This document shows positions 1-8,874 of a stretch of DNA of 64,000 nucleotides, piece after piece. Source of the DNA: Lentisphaera profundi (GTDB lineage: Bacteria > Verrucomicrobiota > Lentisphaeria > Lentisphaerales > Lentisphaeraceae); assembly GCF_028728065.1 (NCBI RefSeq), contig NZ_CP117812.1, positions 558,001 through 622,000 of the forward strand, written 5' to 3'. The position numbers and the translations under genes were made by a program. The notes below the pieces were generated by a model. That model made no database searches, was not told the DNA's origin, and was given only the letters and a program-made list of their open reading frames with translations. Position 1 is the first letter of the stretch; each line of letters starts with the position of its first letter.

Positions 1-122
1 AAGTGACCGACGCAAAGATCATCGGTGAAAACAGCGAGAACGCCGATATCGTCGTTTCCCCTTATCCCTCTGACCACCGCGCCGTGGTCGCGACTTTTAC
101 GCTAGCTAATCAAGGAAAATAA
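1..122 (+). CDS. Endonuclease/exonuclease/phosphatase (EEP) family protein, C-terminal end only
   Basis: The gene runs in from before the window; only its last 39 codons are here, read from base 3 to a TAA at 120-122. The tail has the EEP-fold terminal pattern: a stretch reading VVSPYPSDHRAVVATF, where the SDH triplet is the conserved catalytic Asp-His near the C-terminus of this metal-dependent family (DNase I-like phosphodiesterases and phosphatases). A near-identical tail occurs at 2429-2674 and related complete genes lie at 16713 and 30645. The stop codon overlaps the ATG of the next gene (TAATG), so the two are probably translationally coupled. Substrate cannot be told from this fragment. 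Confidence 0.8.
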   Translation, partial: VTDAKIIGENSENADIVVSPYPSDHRAVVATFTLANQGK

Positions 123-1633
123 TGAATAAAGTAAGTGAAACACTAATTATACTAATGCTTGCGGGTCTCTCAATAACTATCGCTAATGCAAAGCCCAATC
201 AGGAAAAGGCTCAAGAGAAAGCAAAGGCTGCGCCTTCAGCAGGCACATTGCGTTTACCAAAAATTATTGGGTCAAATATGGTTCTGCAACGAAACAGTAG
301 AATTAAGATCTGGGGTTGGGGTAAGGTCGGAAGCACGGTTTCTGTGAAAGGCAGCTGGTTGGATAAATCAGAAACAGGCAAAGTGGATAAGGATGGTTCA
401 TGGAACCTGTTTTTGCAAAGTGCAGGAGCGGGTGGTCCCCACAAGATTCAGATTACTGACAGCGTATCTAATGTTGTTCTGGACAATATACTATTCGGCG
501 AAGTCTGGATCGCTTCAGGGCAGTCAAATATGGAAATGACGGTGGGAAAAGTGAGTGGGGTTTACAAGGGCGTTATTGATTATGAGAATGAACTCAAAAA
601 TGCCGTCTATCCTGAGATTCGCCTGTTTCAGGTCGGTAATTTCAGCAGCAAGATCCCCATGAACGATGTCGAAAATGGTATCAGCATGTATAAAGTCCCT
701 GTTTCAAAGTCGACTTGGGGTTCTTGCACACCGGAGTCTGTCAGGGTTTTTGCCGCATCGGCATATTTCTTTGCCCGCGAGATCCATCGCGAACTGAAAG
801 TACCTGTCGGCATTATTGATTCTTCATGGGGTGGAACGCTTGCTGAAGCCTGGACGCCGCTTGAGACGCTAAAGGAACTGGGGTATACCAAAGAGGTAAA
901 TAAGGCGAAGACCGCCAAGCAAAACCCCCGTGCAAAGGTCCCGTCCCGACTTTACAATGGCATGATTCACCCACTTACTTCACTGAAGATTCGTGGCGTG
1001 ATTTGGTATCAGGGTGAGGGCAATACAGGTAGAGCAGCCGGTAAGTACAAAACATTATTCACAGCAATGATTGAATCATGGCGTAAGCAATTCGCTTATG
1101 AATTTCCTTTTTACTTTGCCCAGATTGCTCCCTGCAGAAGTTATGGGAAGAAAGAGTCGGCCTATCTCAGAGAGGCTCAGTTTCAGTCTTTGGAACTCAG
1201 CAAAACCGGGATGGTCGGAACCATGGATATTGCCACGGTCGAAGATATTCATCCCCCGAACAAGCAGGATGTCGGCCGACGCTTTGCGCTACTGGCATTG
1301 AAAAATGATTACGGCAAGTCCGTGGTTTCTATGGGACCGCGCTATAAAAGTTTTAAAATAGATGGGAATAAGATCTCCATTCAATTCGAGGACTCAGAAA
1401 GCCCCCTGGCAACACGTGACGGCAAAACACCGAGTCACTTTCTTGTCGCTGGTGAAGATAAAGTTTTTCATGCCGCTACGGAGGTTCTTATGAAGGATGA
1501 TGAGGTCGTCGTGCACTCGGAAAAAGTCTCTGCCCCAAAAGCTGTGCGTTTCGCTTTTGACAATATCAGTGTTTCAAACCTGATGAATAAGGAAGGCTTG
1601 CCTGCATTTTCATTTAGAACGGATCGTTGGTAG
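122..1633 (+). CDS. Secreted sialate O-acetylesterase-like SGNH esterase (SASA family)
   Basis: A 503-residue exported esterase predicted to remove O-acetyl groups from glycans such as acetylated sialic acid. Residues 1-23 form a signal peptide ending near ANA. The SASA/SGNH motifs are present: GQSN with the nucleophile Ser135, the block GVIWYQGEGN near residue 290, and the Asp375-x-His377 pair (DIHPPNK) that completes the triad. A lysine/alanine-rich linker follows the signal. Its ATG overlaps the stop of the upstream EEP gene, and no separate promoter is visible, so they form one operon. It lacks the second SGNH domain found in the paralogue at 55511. The exact acyl substrate is inferred from the family; xylan or other acetyl esters are possible. 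Confidence 0.85.
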   Translation: MNKVSETLIILMLAGLSITIANAKPNQEKAQEKAKAAPSAGTLRLPKIIGSNMVLQRNSRIKIWGWGKVGSTVSVKGSWLDKSETGKVDKDGSWNLFLQSAGAGGPHKIQITDSVSNVVLDNILFGEVWIASGQSNMEMTVGKVSGVYKGVIDYENELKNAVYPEIRLFQVGNFSSKIPMNDVENGISMYKVPVSKSTWGSCTPESVRVFAASAYFFAREIHRELKVPVGIIDSSWGGTLAEAWTPLETLKELGYTKEVNKAKTAKQNPRAKVPSRLYNGMIHPLTSLKIRGVIWYQGEGNTGRAAGKYKTLFTAMIESWRKQFAYEFPFYFAQIAPCRSYGKKESAYLREAQFQSLELSKTGMVGTMDIATVEDIHPPNKQDVGRRFALLALKNDYGKSVVSMGPRYKSFKIDGNKISIQFEDSESPLATRDGKTPSHFLVAGEDKVFHAATEVLMKDDEVVVHSEKVSAPKAVRFAFDNISVSNLMNKEGLPAFSFRTDRW

Positions 1634-1736
1634 CTTTGGTTTGTGTCAGCCCAAGCAGAATATTTCAGGACGGAATATTGATGTAGCGTGAGGTAAAGAA
1701 GCCGACTACTGGTGACGGCAAATAAAGGGGGGAAGT

Positions 1737-2425
1737 AATGGTAGGGAACTTAAGCACATGCCGAAGGTATGTAGTAGGGTAGCCACCGGATTTATCCGGT
1801 GGGTATTGTAAAAAAAATGATATTCATGCCGAAGGTATGAAGGAAACGCTTTGCCGCGTAGCTTCGGCACGCACGATGCTCTTATTCAAATACCACGGAC
1901 TTAGGTCCATGGCTACATTCCTAAGCTCTTCGAGCTCAAGTGTCTGCCAATATATCTTAAGCTCCCTAAGATTAGGAGCCCCGCGGGCGGGTGAAAAATC
2001 CTTTACGCCCATGTGGTATAAGCTGGGAGCTCCGCATTCCAATGCGGATGATAAAAATTAATGCCTTCGACGAGCGGGTAGTCTCCGCGATGGTAAGGGA
2101 AATTAAGAGCTTTTAAGGTGAGATTGGCCTCTGCCCCATATTAAATTAATGAGAATAAGCTTAATTCCCCTACCCTTAGCCCTCCACAGAGCTAATTTGA
2201 GTGAATCATTCTACTCTTAATGAAAAAAAAACGTAGCAGTGATAAAAAAACTGGGTTAAATACTTACAAATGCTTTTACAGCAATACACTTTAAAAGGCG
2301 GCGACCTTAGCTGCAAGCGTATTTTCGCGTGGAAGATGAAGTCGATCTACACAAAAGCTGATACGAGGCTATCTCAGGATGCCACTAAAGAATAAAAAGA
2401 AAAGGAAGTGATTTTATGATAAAAA
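1737..2425 (+). repeat. Long direct repeat, copy A (about 690 bp)
   Basis: This stretch is nearly identical to 10342-11026. It begins with TAATGGTAGGGAACTTAAGC, contains several short palindromic modules, and ends with the leader of the sulfatase at 11021, including that gene's ribosome site and first codons. Here the leader is joined to the tail of an EEP gene instead. Short GC-rich open frames on both strands inside it are not credible genes. Confidence 0.85.
2231..2295 (+). promoter_or_regulatory. Shared leader/promoter motif, copy 1
   Basis: Contains ACGTAGCAGTGAT, an A-run, CTGGGTTAAAT, then TTACAAATGCTTTTACA and ACACTTTAAAA. The same arrangement recurs upstream of genes at 11021, 16713, 29680 and 55511 and of several gene stubs. 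A TGGGTT ... TTTACA pair about 18 nt apart could be a sigma-70-like -35/-10, but this is inference. Here it drives only a gene remnant. Confidence 0.45.
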
Positions 2426-2674
2426 CCCGGCTTTACCTGGTCGCCCATTTACAAGGCCGATGACTCCAAGACCCACCATGATCGCATTGATTTTATCTAC
2501 TTCAAAGGCAAGGGAGTCAAAGTGACCGACGCAAAGATCATCGGTGAAAACAGCGAGAACGCCGATATTGTCGTTGCCCCTTATCCCTCTGACCACCGCG
2601 CGGTGGTCGCCACCTTCACGCTAGAAAAAGCATCAGACTCAAAGAAGCCGGATGCAGAAAATGAAAACAAATAG
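2416..2674 (+). pseudogene. EEP-family 3' fragment fused to a sulfatase leader
   Basis: The ATG at 2416 and its ribosome site are those of the sulfatase at 11021, but after about three codons the sequence changes to the last 82 codons of an EEP gene (2429-2674), in another frame. The tail carries HHDRIDFIYFKG and PYPSDHRAVVATF, the conserved HDRID and SDH parts of the fold, and matches the gene fragment at the window's left edge. The N-terminal two thirds of the enzyme are missing. It reads as the scar of a deletion between two genes. Confidence 0.75.
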
Positions 2675-2696
2675 AAAAAGGCAAAGGAAAACAATA

Positions 2697-3590
2697 ATGA
2701 TGAATTTTGGAAATAAGATGAAAATGAAGGGTTTTAAAAGTTCTTTTCTGTTAGGTGCTTTCTTATTAATGACAGTCTTGTTTCTTGGAATGTCTTCTTG
2801 CCTAGGGACTGTTCCTTCCCATGAAATACAGCGCCTGAATAGATTGAAGTCTGCACTGGCCCCCTACATACTTCCACCCAAATTTGACGAGGAACGGGTC
2901 AAGGACTTCAATCTAAAGAATGAGAACATCGGTAAGCTGGCAGAGATTTTAGAACCACACGACATCAAGATGCAGGTTTCGGAACAGGCCATGAAACAAT
3001 CATTTCCTGTGAATGGTCTGTCTGGTTTTACCATCCAGCGAACAGTTGATCAGAGCGTTCGTTTGATCAATGGGTGCTGGCTCTATGATGATAAGACTGT
3101 TTTTGTGGCTAAGGACCCCAGTGAATTTGATCAGGCACTTCAAAAAAAGTACGAGCACAAATTAGCCTTTAGCTTATTGGTTAGCCAACAAAAGTTTCAA
3201 ATAAGTCAAATAGAAATGGGACCTGCTAGGTTGCCGATGAAAGTATTGACCTACATCCGATTTGGAGGGCTTCCAGAAAATCTCAAACTCGATAATATTT
3301 CCTGGCAGGATACTCCCCTGAAAGAAATATTCAGCGACCTAGAAAGTGCAGTCCGAAAAAAATTGAAAAAGAATAGTAAAGATTCAGGAAAGCAGTCTGT
3401 CGAAAGTTTTAAGATTACACTTCTTTTGGACGAGAATGAAACCTATGAACAAAGGAGAAGTTACCATTTTAAAAACAGCTCTATTGAGTCAATAATATCT
3501 ACCATATGTAGAGAAAACCAACTTCACTCATCTGGCCATTCCGCTATGGACGAGCACCTGTACATCGTTCCCATGCACCCAAGTATTTAG
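2697..3590 (+). CDS. Putative lipoprotein of unknown function
   Basis: I do not recognise this family. The start is placed at 2697 rather than the earlier in-frame ATG at 2652 because AAAGGAAA lies just before it and the earlier one overlaps the EEP remnant. That gives about 297 residues: a basic N-terminus, a hydrophobic segment and a possible lipobox (MSSC), so it may be an envelope lipoprotein. The body has two stretches resembling short secretin/TonB N-terminal-type units (for example a segment reading NISWQDTPLKEIFSDLE), but this is weak. It is lysine-rich. A hydrophilic C-terminal part ends IVPMHPSI. Confidence 0.6.
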   Translation: MMNFGNKMKMKGFKSSFLLGAFLLMTVLFLGMSSCLGTVPSHEIQRLNRLKSALAPYILPPKFDEERVKDFNLKNENIGKLAEILEPHDIKMQVSEQAMKQSFPVNGLSGFTIQRTVDQSVRLINGCWLYDDKTVFVAKDPSEFDQALQKKYEHKLAFSLLVSQQKFQISQIEMGPARLPMKVLTYIRFGGLPENLKLDNISWQDTPLKEIFSDLESAVRKKLKKNSKDSGKQSVESFKITLLLDENETYEQRRSYHFKNSSIESIISTICRENQLHSSGHSAMDEHLYIVPMHPSI

Positions 3591-3594
3591 TTGT

Positions 3595-3640
3595 GCTAAA
3601 AAGTGTCCTGTCCCCTATGCTAAAAAGTGTCCTGTCCCCT
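3595..3640 (+). repeat. Tandem pair of GCTAAAAAGTGTCCTGTCCC
   Basis: Two copies, 24 bp apart, of a short motif. Variants occur at 18691-18705, 29262-29315 and 43575-43595, each time at the edge of a gene scrap or repeat block, so it marks rearrangement points or a small mobile repeat. Confidence 0.6.
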
Positions 3641-3660
3641 ACATCCCTCCTACATCCCCT

Positions 3661-3870
3661 CTGCCTTTTGCATTCAAGAGCGGCAAGGTGACCGGGCTCC
3701 GGGCAAGAGGCGGGTTAGCTGTCGATATCGAGTCGAAAAATGGCAAGCTGGTCTCTGCTACCATACTCAGTCTGGTAGGAACAGATTGTAGCGTTCTTTA
3801 CAAAGGGAAAACACGTCAACTATACCTAAAACAGGGTCAGACAATTCAGCTTGTTGAAAAAAATTTCTGA
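3661..3870 (+). pseudogene. GH95 alpha-L-fucosidase-like 3' fragment
   Basis: An open stretch of about 70 codons without a credible start. It reads LPFAFKSGKVTGLRARGG and continues with a beta-sandwich tail ending LVEKNF. The KVTGLRARGG...VDIE pattern is the usual C-terminal domain of GH95 fucosidases. The preceding 700 or so residues of the enzyme are absent. The stop lies 11 bp before an attC-like site, the position a cassette gene would have. It is not a copy of the tail of the complete GH95 gene at 60959, which differs clearly, so it comes from another paralogue. Confidence 0.65.
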
Positions 3871-3881
3871 CAGACATAGAT

Positions 3882-3945
3882 GTCTAACAAAGCTTTGCAC
3901 AGCGGTCCCAACGTACGTCGGGACGCGTGAACGCAGGCGTTAAGC
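3882..3945 (+). other. attC-like recombination site 1
   Basis: Begins GTCTAAC (fits R'' RYYYAAC) at 3882 and ends GTTAAGC (fits R' GTTRRRY) at 3939. Between them AAAGC, TTGCACAGCG and GCGTGAACGC form imperfectly paired L boxes: TTGCACAGC against TTCACGC leaves a G and an A unpaired on one arm, like the extrahelical bases of attC. The centre is a GTCCC/GGGAC stem. No integrase is in the window. Confidence 0.65.
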
Positions 3946-3986
3946 AGGTAAGTATCGGAGCATTTATTATTAATAATGGAGTTTTT

Positions 3987-6900
3987 ATGAAACGGATTTC
4001 ACTTGCAACAGGTATTGTTTTATTTTGTTTACTAAGATTGACAGGCGTGGCTCAGGCGGCGCAGATTAACTGGGGCCCGGCGACGGATGTTTTCTTGGCT
4101 TCGGAAGTGATTAACAGCGGAACGCTGATTGAGGCCTTTAATGCGGGCGGAAAAAAGTCCGGTAGCGATCAAACGGTAAACGGCGTGCTGTTTACCGGCA
4201 CCGACACGCTCCTGCCTTTGGACAAGAATGTAAACTTCTTTTCCGGAGATACAGGCGACGTGGCCTACAATGCGCTGCTCAGTTCCGCTGATTCCGGCGA
4301 CGGCAAGGATCTCGTTTCTCTAGAGGTCGGCGGCGGAAAACTGACTGTCGGCACCGAATATACGATTCAGTTGTGGTATGTTGATAATCGCGACAATCTC
4401 CAGATATCTGTCGGTGACAGAGAGACCCCTCCAAACGTGGTTACGCTGAAGAGTAAGCCCGAGAAGAGTACCCCCGAGAAGAGTACCCCCGAGAAGAAGA
4501 TTACCACCGGGCAGTTTGTGGTCGGCACCTTTGTTGCCGACGCAAGTACACAGACGATTACACTCAAGTCAGAAGGTTCGAACAATGTGCACATCTCAGC
4601 CTATCAGATTCGTGACCGCATTAGTGCTAAAGAGATGAAGGCTAATTTACCTAAGCAGCTGTCTGCGTTCCCATTTTCCTGGGATAAAGTAACGCGCTGG
4701 GCATATGCCCGAAAAGGCATAAATAAAAAATGGAAAAAAGAAGAGATAGATATAATGGGTACTAGGTGTAAGTACATCTGGATTCAGGAAGACAGCGAGG
4801 AATGCAACAACTTTAAGAAAGCCTACCCTAATAAGATGTATTGTTTTTCCTACATCAACCTGGAAAAGGTTTCTTATAAGCCGAATCCTTTCGAACCTAG
4901 GTATTTTCTGTATGGCAAAAATGGCGGAATATCCCTTTACTCAAGCGGGCAGATGAAATATAATCATGCAAACCCCGATTGTCGTAAATGGTGGCTGAAG
5001 ACTATCACAGAGATAGCCAACTCTTCTCCTAAGTCAGATGTTATTTTCATAGATAGTCTGCAGAAAGCATTGAGAATAGCCCACGGTGATTATTATGACT
5101 GTTGGCGTGGTCGCGTATCCCCTGATTTTTTTGGAAAAGCCCTGATCCCCTTACTCAAGTCCCTAAGAGACGAGCTTTCTAAAGATTTTATCATCCAAGG
5201 TAATTTCTTAAGAGCCGCCGGCGGCTATACCAAGGACGGCAACTTCTCTTATGTTAGAGATTATATCGACAGTGCATACATGGAAGGATTTGAGGGAAAG
5301 GGCTATATACATCACACCATTGAAATTGTCCAAAAGGCCGCTGCCCAAGGGAAAATGATCGCACCCAATTTCCATGCTTCAAATAAGTGCGGGAATATCG
5401 AGGAAGCGACAAAAAAAGCAAGCCAGGCTATGCCAACTTTTTGGGCAAGGCTTGAAGCTAAGAAGCCAACACCTAAAGGTAAGAAGCTAAGGCCTAAAGA
5501 TCAGAATGTATTTAATAAAGCTCAGAAGGAACAAGATGCATTAGCCTGTATGTATTCCAACTTTGATTTCAAACTGGCATATTTCCTTATAATGGCCGGC
5601 GAGAATTCATATATGCGCATTTCAAATCAGGTTGTGGCGGAGCGTGCAGGGACAGACATGTTTGGGATTGTCCCGCCATTCCCGGAATTTGACAGAAAAC
5701 TGGGTAGGCCTATTTCTGCCGGTGTCAGGGTAAGCGCTACCACCTGGCAACGGAAATTTGAATATTGCAAGGTGACTCTGAATGTTGATCATGACATCGC
5801 AGATATCGACTGGAGTTATCGCAGTGATGATAAATATGGAACAGAAAATATGGCTCTAGGCAAGCCGGCTACTCAGAGTAGCACTGTTGAGGGAGGTGTT
5901 GCTTCAAGAGCGGTTGATGGTAATACTGACGGGGATATGTCTAAGGGGTCTGTCAATCAGACTGGTAGTGGACCGGCCTGGTGGCAAGTCGATCTGGAAG
6001 CAATTAGGGAAATCGGCAAGATAGACGTCTGGAACCGGACAGGTAAGGAATCATCTCGTACTGCTGACTTTTATGTTATGGTCTCAATGGATCCTTTTTT
6101 ATCAAAAGACCTAAAAGAGACCCTGGCTCAGCCGGGTGTAACCGCTGTCAAGGTCGACGGCAAATGCGGTACTCCGTCTTCTCTACCGTTCAATATCGCA
6201 GGCCGGTATGTCCGGGTTCAGTTAACCGCTACCGCCGGGATTATAAATATGGCTGAAGTCCAAGTCTGGTCGGCGCTGGCGCGGAAGAATAATCCACCTG
6301 TCGCCACCGGGCAGAGCGTGAAAATGGCTATCAATAACGCCCTTGACATTACGCTCAGCGGAAGTGATGTTGAACTGGACACCTTGACGGCATCGCTCGA
6401 TACCATGCCGAGTCATGGAAAGGTAACTCTGGTTGGCAATGTGGCAACCTATCAGCCGGACAAGGATTACTCCGGTCCGGACAGCTTCACCTTCAAGGTG
6501 AAGGATGCAGACTTAACCAGCAAGGCGACGGCCACTGTCTCTATCGCGGTCGAATCATTGCTGTACGCTCATTGGGCGTTTGATGAGACCACCGGATCGG
6601 TCGCTAAGGATTCGTCTGGATACGGACGGGACGGCACCATAGTCAATGGGAAATGGGTAAAAGGGGTCAAAGGCAATGCGCTCAACTTTAATGGCACCAG
6701 CACGACCGTGAAATTGCCCGCGTCAACCTTCGCTTCGATCAGTGACGAAATCACGATTGCGATGTGGGTTAATGGGGGTGACGAGTCGACGAAGGGTTGC
6801 AATATCTTCAGTGCTCCGGCTGGGTCTGGCAAAAAGGAGGGGTTAGGTATTCTTCTGCCGTTTTCCTCCGGCTTTGTTTATTGGGATGCCGGAAAAGGCG

Positions 6901-7189
6901 AAAAGGGGCTTGATCGCATTAGGAAGCGGGCGAAGCCGGATCAGTATAAAGGCGCGTGGAACCATTGGGTCTTTACCAAAGATGCGAAGACTGGTGTGAT
7001 GAGCATCTATCACAATGGAGCGTTATTTATGACTGGTACCGGCAAAATAGGCTCGATCGGAACGATCTCTGGCGCCTCCATAGGGGGGGCGGGAAGTTGA
7101 TCTATAATGGCGCGATCGATAATGTCCGAGTGTACAAAAAAGCTCTAAGTGCTGATGAAGTCAATGAGTTATACCTGAAGAAGAAATAA
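3987..7189 (+). CDS. Large secreted putative glycoside hydrolase with F5/8C, Ig-like and LamG domains (frameshifted)
   Basis: The start at 3987 has GGAG 8 bp upstream and opens on a signal peptide (MKRISLATGIVLFCLLRL); an in-frame upstream start at 3927 lies in the attC-like site. Order after the signal: a beta-rich domain to about residue 200 with a KSTPE repeat linker; a region to about 640 resembling the GHL15-type putative glycosidase barrel (VIFIDSLQ, YMEGFEG); an F5/8 type C carbohydrate-binding domain (ALGKPATQSS ... YVRVQLTA); a bacterial Ig-like domain (YQPDKDYSGPDSFTFKV); and a LamG domain. A run of seven G at 7083-7089 puts the frame into a TGA at 7098. One more G would restore the LamG end to the TAA at 7187, so the gene is frameshifted, phase-variable or has a sequencing error. 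It lies between two attC-like sites. Confidence 0.75.
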
Positions 7190-7218
7190 TTAAGATCAAG
7201 AGTGGCTGAGAAACAGAA

Positions 7219-7282
7219 ATCGAACAAAGCATTGCACAGCGATCCCGACGTACGTCGGGATGCGTGAACGCAGGCGTTGGCA
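7219..7282 (+). other. attC-like recombination site 2
   Basis: Same length (64 bp) and layout as the site at 3882-3945: AACAAAGC, TTGCACAGCG, a central stem and GCGTGAACGCAGGCGTT. The central stem has changed from GTCCC/GGGAC to ATCCC/GGGAT, a compensatory pair change. The outer R'' box (ATCGAAC) and the R' end (GTTGGCA) are off-consensus, so it may be a decayed site. Confidence 0.6.
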
Positions 7283-7305
7283 CCATAGAGGGAATATATA
7301 AAAAG

Positions 7306-7470
7306 ATGAAAGCAGAGCTAAGTGTATTGATCGCCCCGATGGTTATTACCCTCCCATTTGCCGGCATGGCCGATGTGCGGCCTGCGGGATTGTTTGCCGA
7401 TGGCATGGTGATTCAGCGTGAAACAAAAGCACCCCTCAATAAGTCTTTGGATAGACCATTAATCATCTAA
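7306..7470 (+). pseudogene. Sialate O-acetylesterase 5' fragment
   Basis: The ATG at 7306 opens a signal peptide followed by MADVRPAGLFADGMVIQRET, clearly related to the start of the intact esterase at 55511. After about 44 codons (at APL) the similarity stops and ten unrelated residues lead to a TAA. The whole catalytic part, including GQSN, is missing. The fragment begins right after attC-like site 2. Confidence 0.75.
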
Positions 7471-7526
7471 ACTGTGAATTATTTGCACTTTTTTACAATC
7501 ACGTACTTTCTCATTAAGTATTAATT

Positions 7527-7574
7527 CCATCGCGGCTTCAAAACCGAAAATTTTCGGTTTTGAAGCCGCGATGG
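7527..7574. repeat. Perfect 48-bp palindrome
   Basis: The left arm CCATCGCGGCTTCAAAACCG plus AAAA is followed at once by its exact complement, giving a 24-bp stem with no loop. The octamer CGTACTTT occurs at 7502-7509 and again at 7575-7582, so the palindrome may be part of a small insertion. There is no T-run typical of a terminator. The rest of 7471-7841 is AT-rich without a convincing gene. Confidence 0.8.
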
Positions 7575-7706
7575 CGTACTTTATAAAATAAAAAAAGTGA
7601 AATCATCAAATAATTTATAACGTAATCAATAGCTCACTCTCTGCATTTTTTTATTCAAAAAAATTACGCATTAGATAAACAATCTTTTAAATTTGTTCCC
7701 ATTCTG

Positions 7707-7843
7707 TATCATCTGGAGAGCGATGGCAAAGAAATATCAATTTCTTCTTGCAATTCTAAGGCCAGTTTTTTTAGTTTGGCTGGAGAATTCCTCTGAGTAA
7801 AAAGTTCAGCTCTCTTGGACAGGTCATGAGCTGGAGGCACCAT
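7707..7843 (-). pseudogene. Degenerate minus-strand coding remnant, unrecognised
   Basis: On the minus strand an ATG at 7843 opens about 45 codons (RAELFTQRNSPAKL, then LALELQEEIDISLPSL) to a TGA; shifting the frame by one just before the stop would continue PDDTEWEQI and then stop. The charged helical composition looks protein-like and the frame break suggests decay. I cannot name the family. Confidence 0.3.
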
Positions 7844-8681
7844 GATGATAGCTTTCGGCCCAAAGAATCAGGAGATCGTCACGGATTCACACAACAATCG
7901 TTTCCTCTACCGTGCCAGCGCTGATGAGCCCTTTCAAATTACTCCAATAGCGGTGAAAGGTCAACACTCACTTGTCTACAACCCAGCAGACAAGCTCTAC
8001 TACGCAAACGATACCGCAAATCATCGCATCATCTCTTTCTCTGACCTCAGCACTAGCAAGATCACTGCTGAAACCAAAACCATTGCCGGCATAAAGCTGA
8101 ATCGCCCGCACGATATTGTGGTCGATCCTGCGTCGGCTTGGATCTATGCAATCAATCCAAACTCTGGGCAGGTCTTTCGCTTCACCGCGATCGGCGAAAA
8201 CGAGTCGGTGCTATCGGTACCTGTGAAGGGCTACGCGCGGGCACTGACGTTTGCCAATGGCAAACTCTATGTCATTGGATCGTCGAGGGGCCGGATCGTA
8301 GAAATTGTGGATTGGGAGACGCCCACGTTCAAGATTTACGATAGTTTCGCTCCCACAAAGAAGAATGGCCCTGCGGGTTCCTGGAGTACGACTGGGCTCG
8401 TTCTCAATGATGCCGAGTTCTTTGACGGCTTCTGGTATGCCACTAGCTACTTTACCAAGTCATTTGCCAAGGGCTCCAACTTCGATGAGAATAAATTCAT
8501 CAGCTTCAAAACTATGGATGACTTCGTCAAGGGCAATTGGACTGATCTAAGCAATCTCGTTCCCACGGGAATGACCCCCTATTACCTCACGGTAAATAGG
8601 GGCAAACTTTACCTAGCCATCTTCCATCATGAGTCGCATGGAAACGGCGACTCCATCCTTCAGTTCACGCCATTGAAATAG
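7842..8681 (+). CDS. NHL-like beta-propeller protein, truncated duplicate
   Basis: A 279-residue open frame made only of propeller-type repeats (HSLVYNPADKLYYANDTANH, RPHDIVVDPAS, YARALTFANGKLYVIGS). It is a close copy of residues about 62-338 of the 647-residue protein at 51381. The signal peptide and first 60 residues of that protein are missing here, and it stops where that protein continues into an esterase domain. GGAGG lies 4 bp before the ATG, but the upstream bases belong to an unrelated minus-strand remnant, so this start may be accidental. Without a signal peptide it would stay in the cytoplasm. It is probably a non-functional partial duplication, though the frame is intact. Confidence 0.6.
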   Translation: MMIAFGPKNQEIVTDSHNNRFLYRASADEPFQITPIAVKGQHSLVYNPADKLYYANDTANHRIISFSDLSTSKITAETKTIAGIKLNRPHDIVVDPASAWIYAINPNSGQVFRFTAIGENESVLSVPVKGYARALTFANGKLYVIGSSRGRIVEIVDWETPTFKIYDSFAPTKKNGPAGSWSTTGLVLNDAEFFDGFWYATSYFTKSFAKGSNFDENKFISFKTMDDFVKGNWTDLSNLVPTGMTPYYLTVNRGKLYLAIFHHESHGNGDSILQFTPLK

Positions 8682-8828
8682 CCCCCAATGAAAGACAAAT
8701 AAACGAATAGGGGGTCTGAAAGAGACGCGGTAATGCACCTCAGTCGAACAAGACCAAAAGATGAAGTATCTACCGATACAGCCCAGAAAGCCTTCGTCTA
8801 AATTTTTAAATTATATTAAATAAAAAAA

Positions 8829-8874
8829 ACGAAGCAGTCATAAAAAATCCGTGTTAATTAATTACAAATACTTT
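8829..8874 (+). promoter_or_regulatory. Shared leader/promoter motif split by IS1595
   Basis: ACGAAGCAGTCATAAAAAAT followed by CCGTGTTAATT and ACAAATACTTT, the left part of the shared leader. The rest (AATACTTTTATAGCAACAC) resumes at 9914 after the insertion sequence. Confidence 0.5.

Noticed and set aside
1824-2061. Overlapping 72-74 codon frames on both strands
   Set aside because: They arise from palindromic modules of the 690-bp repeat and are not conserved as protein in the second copy.
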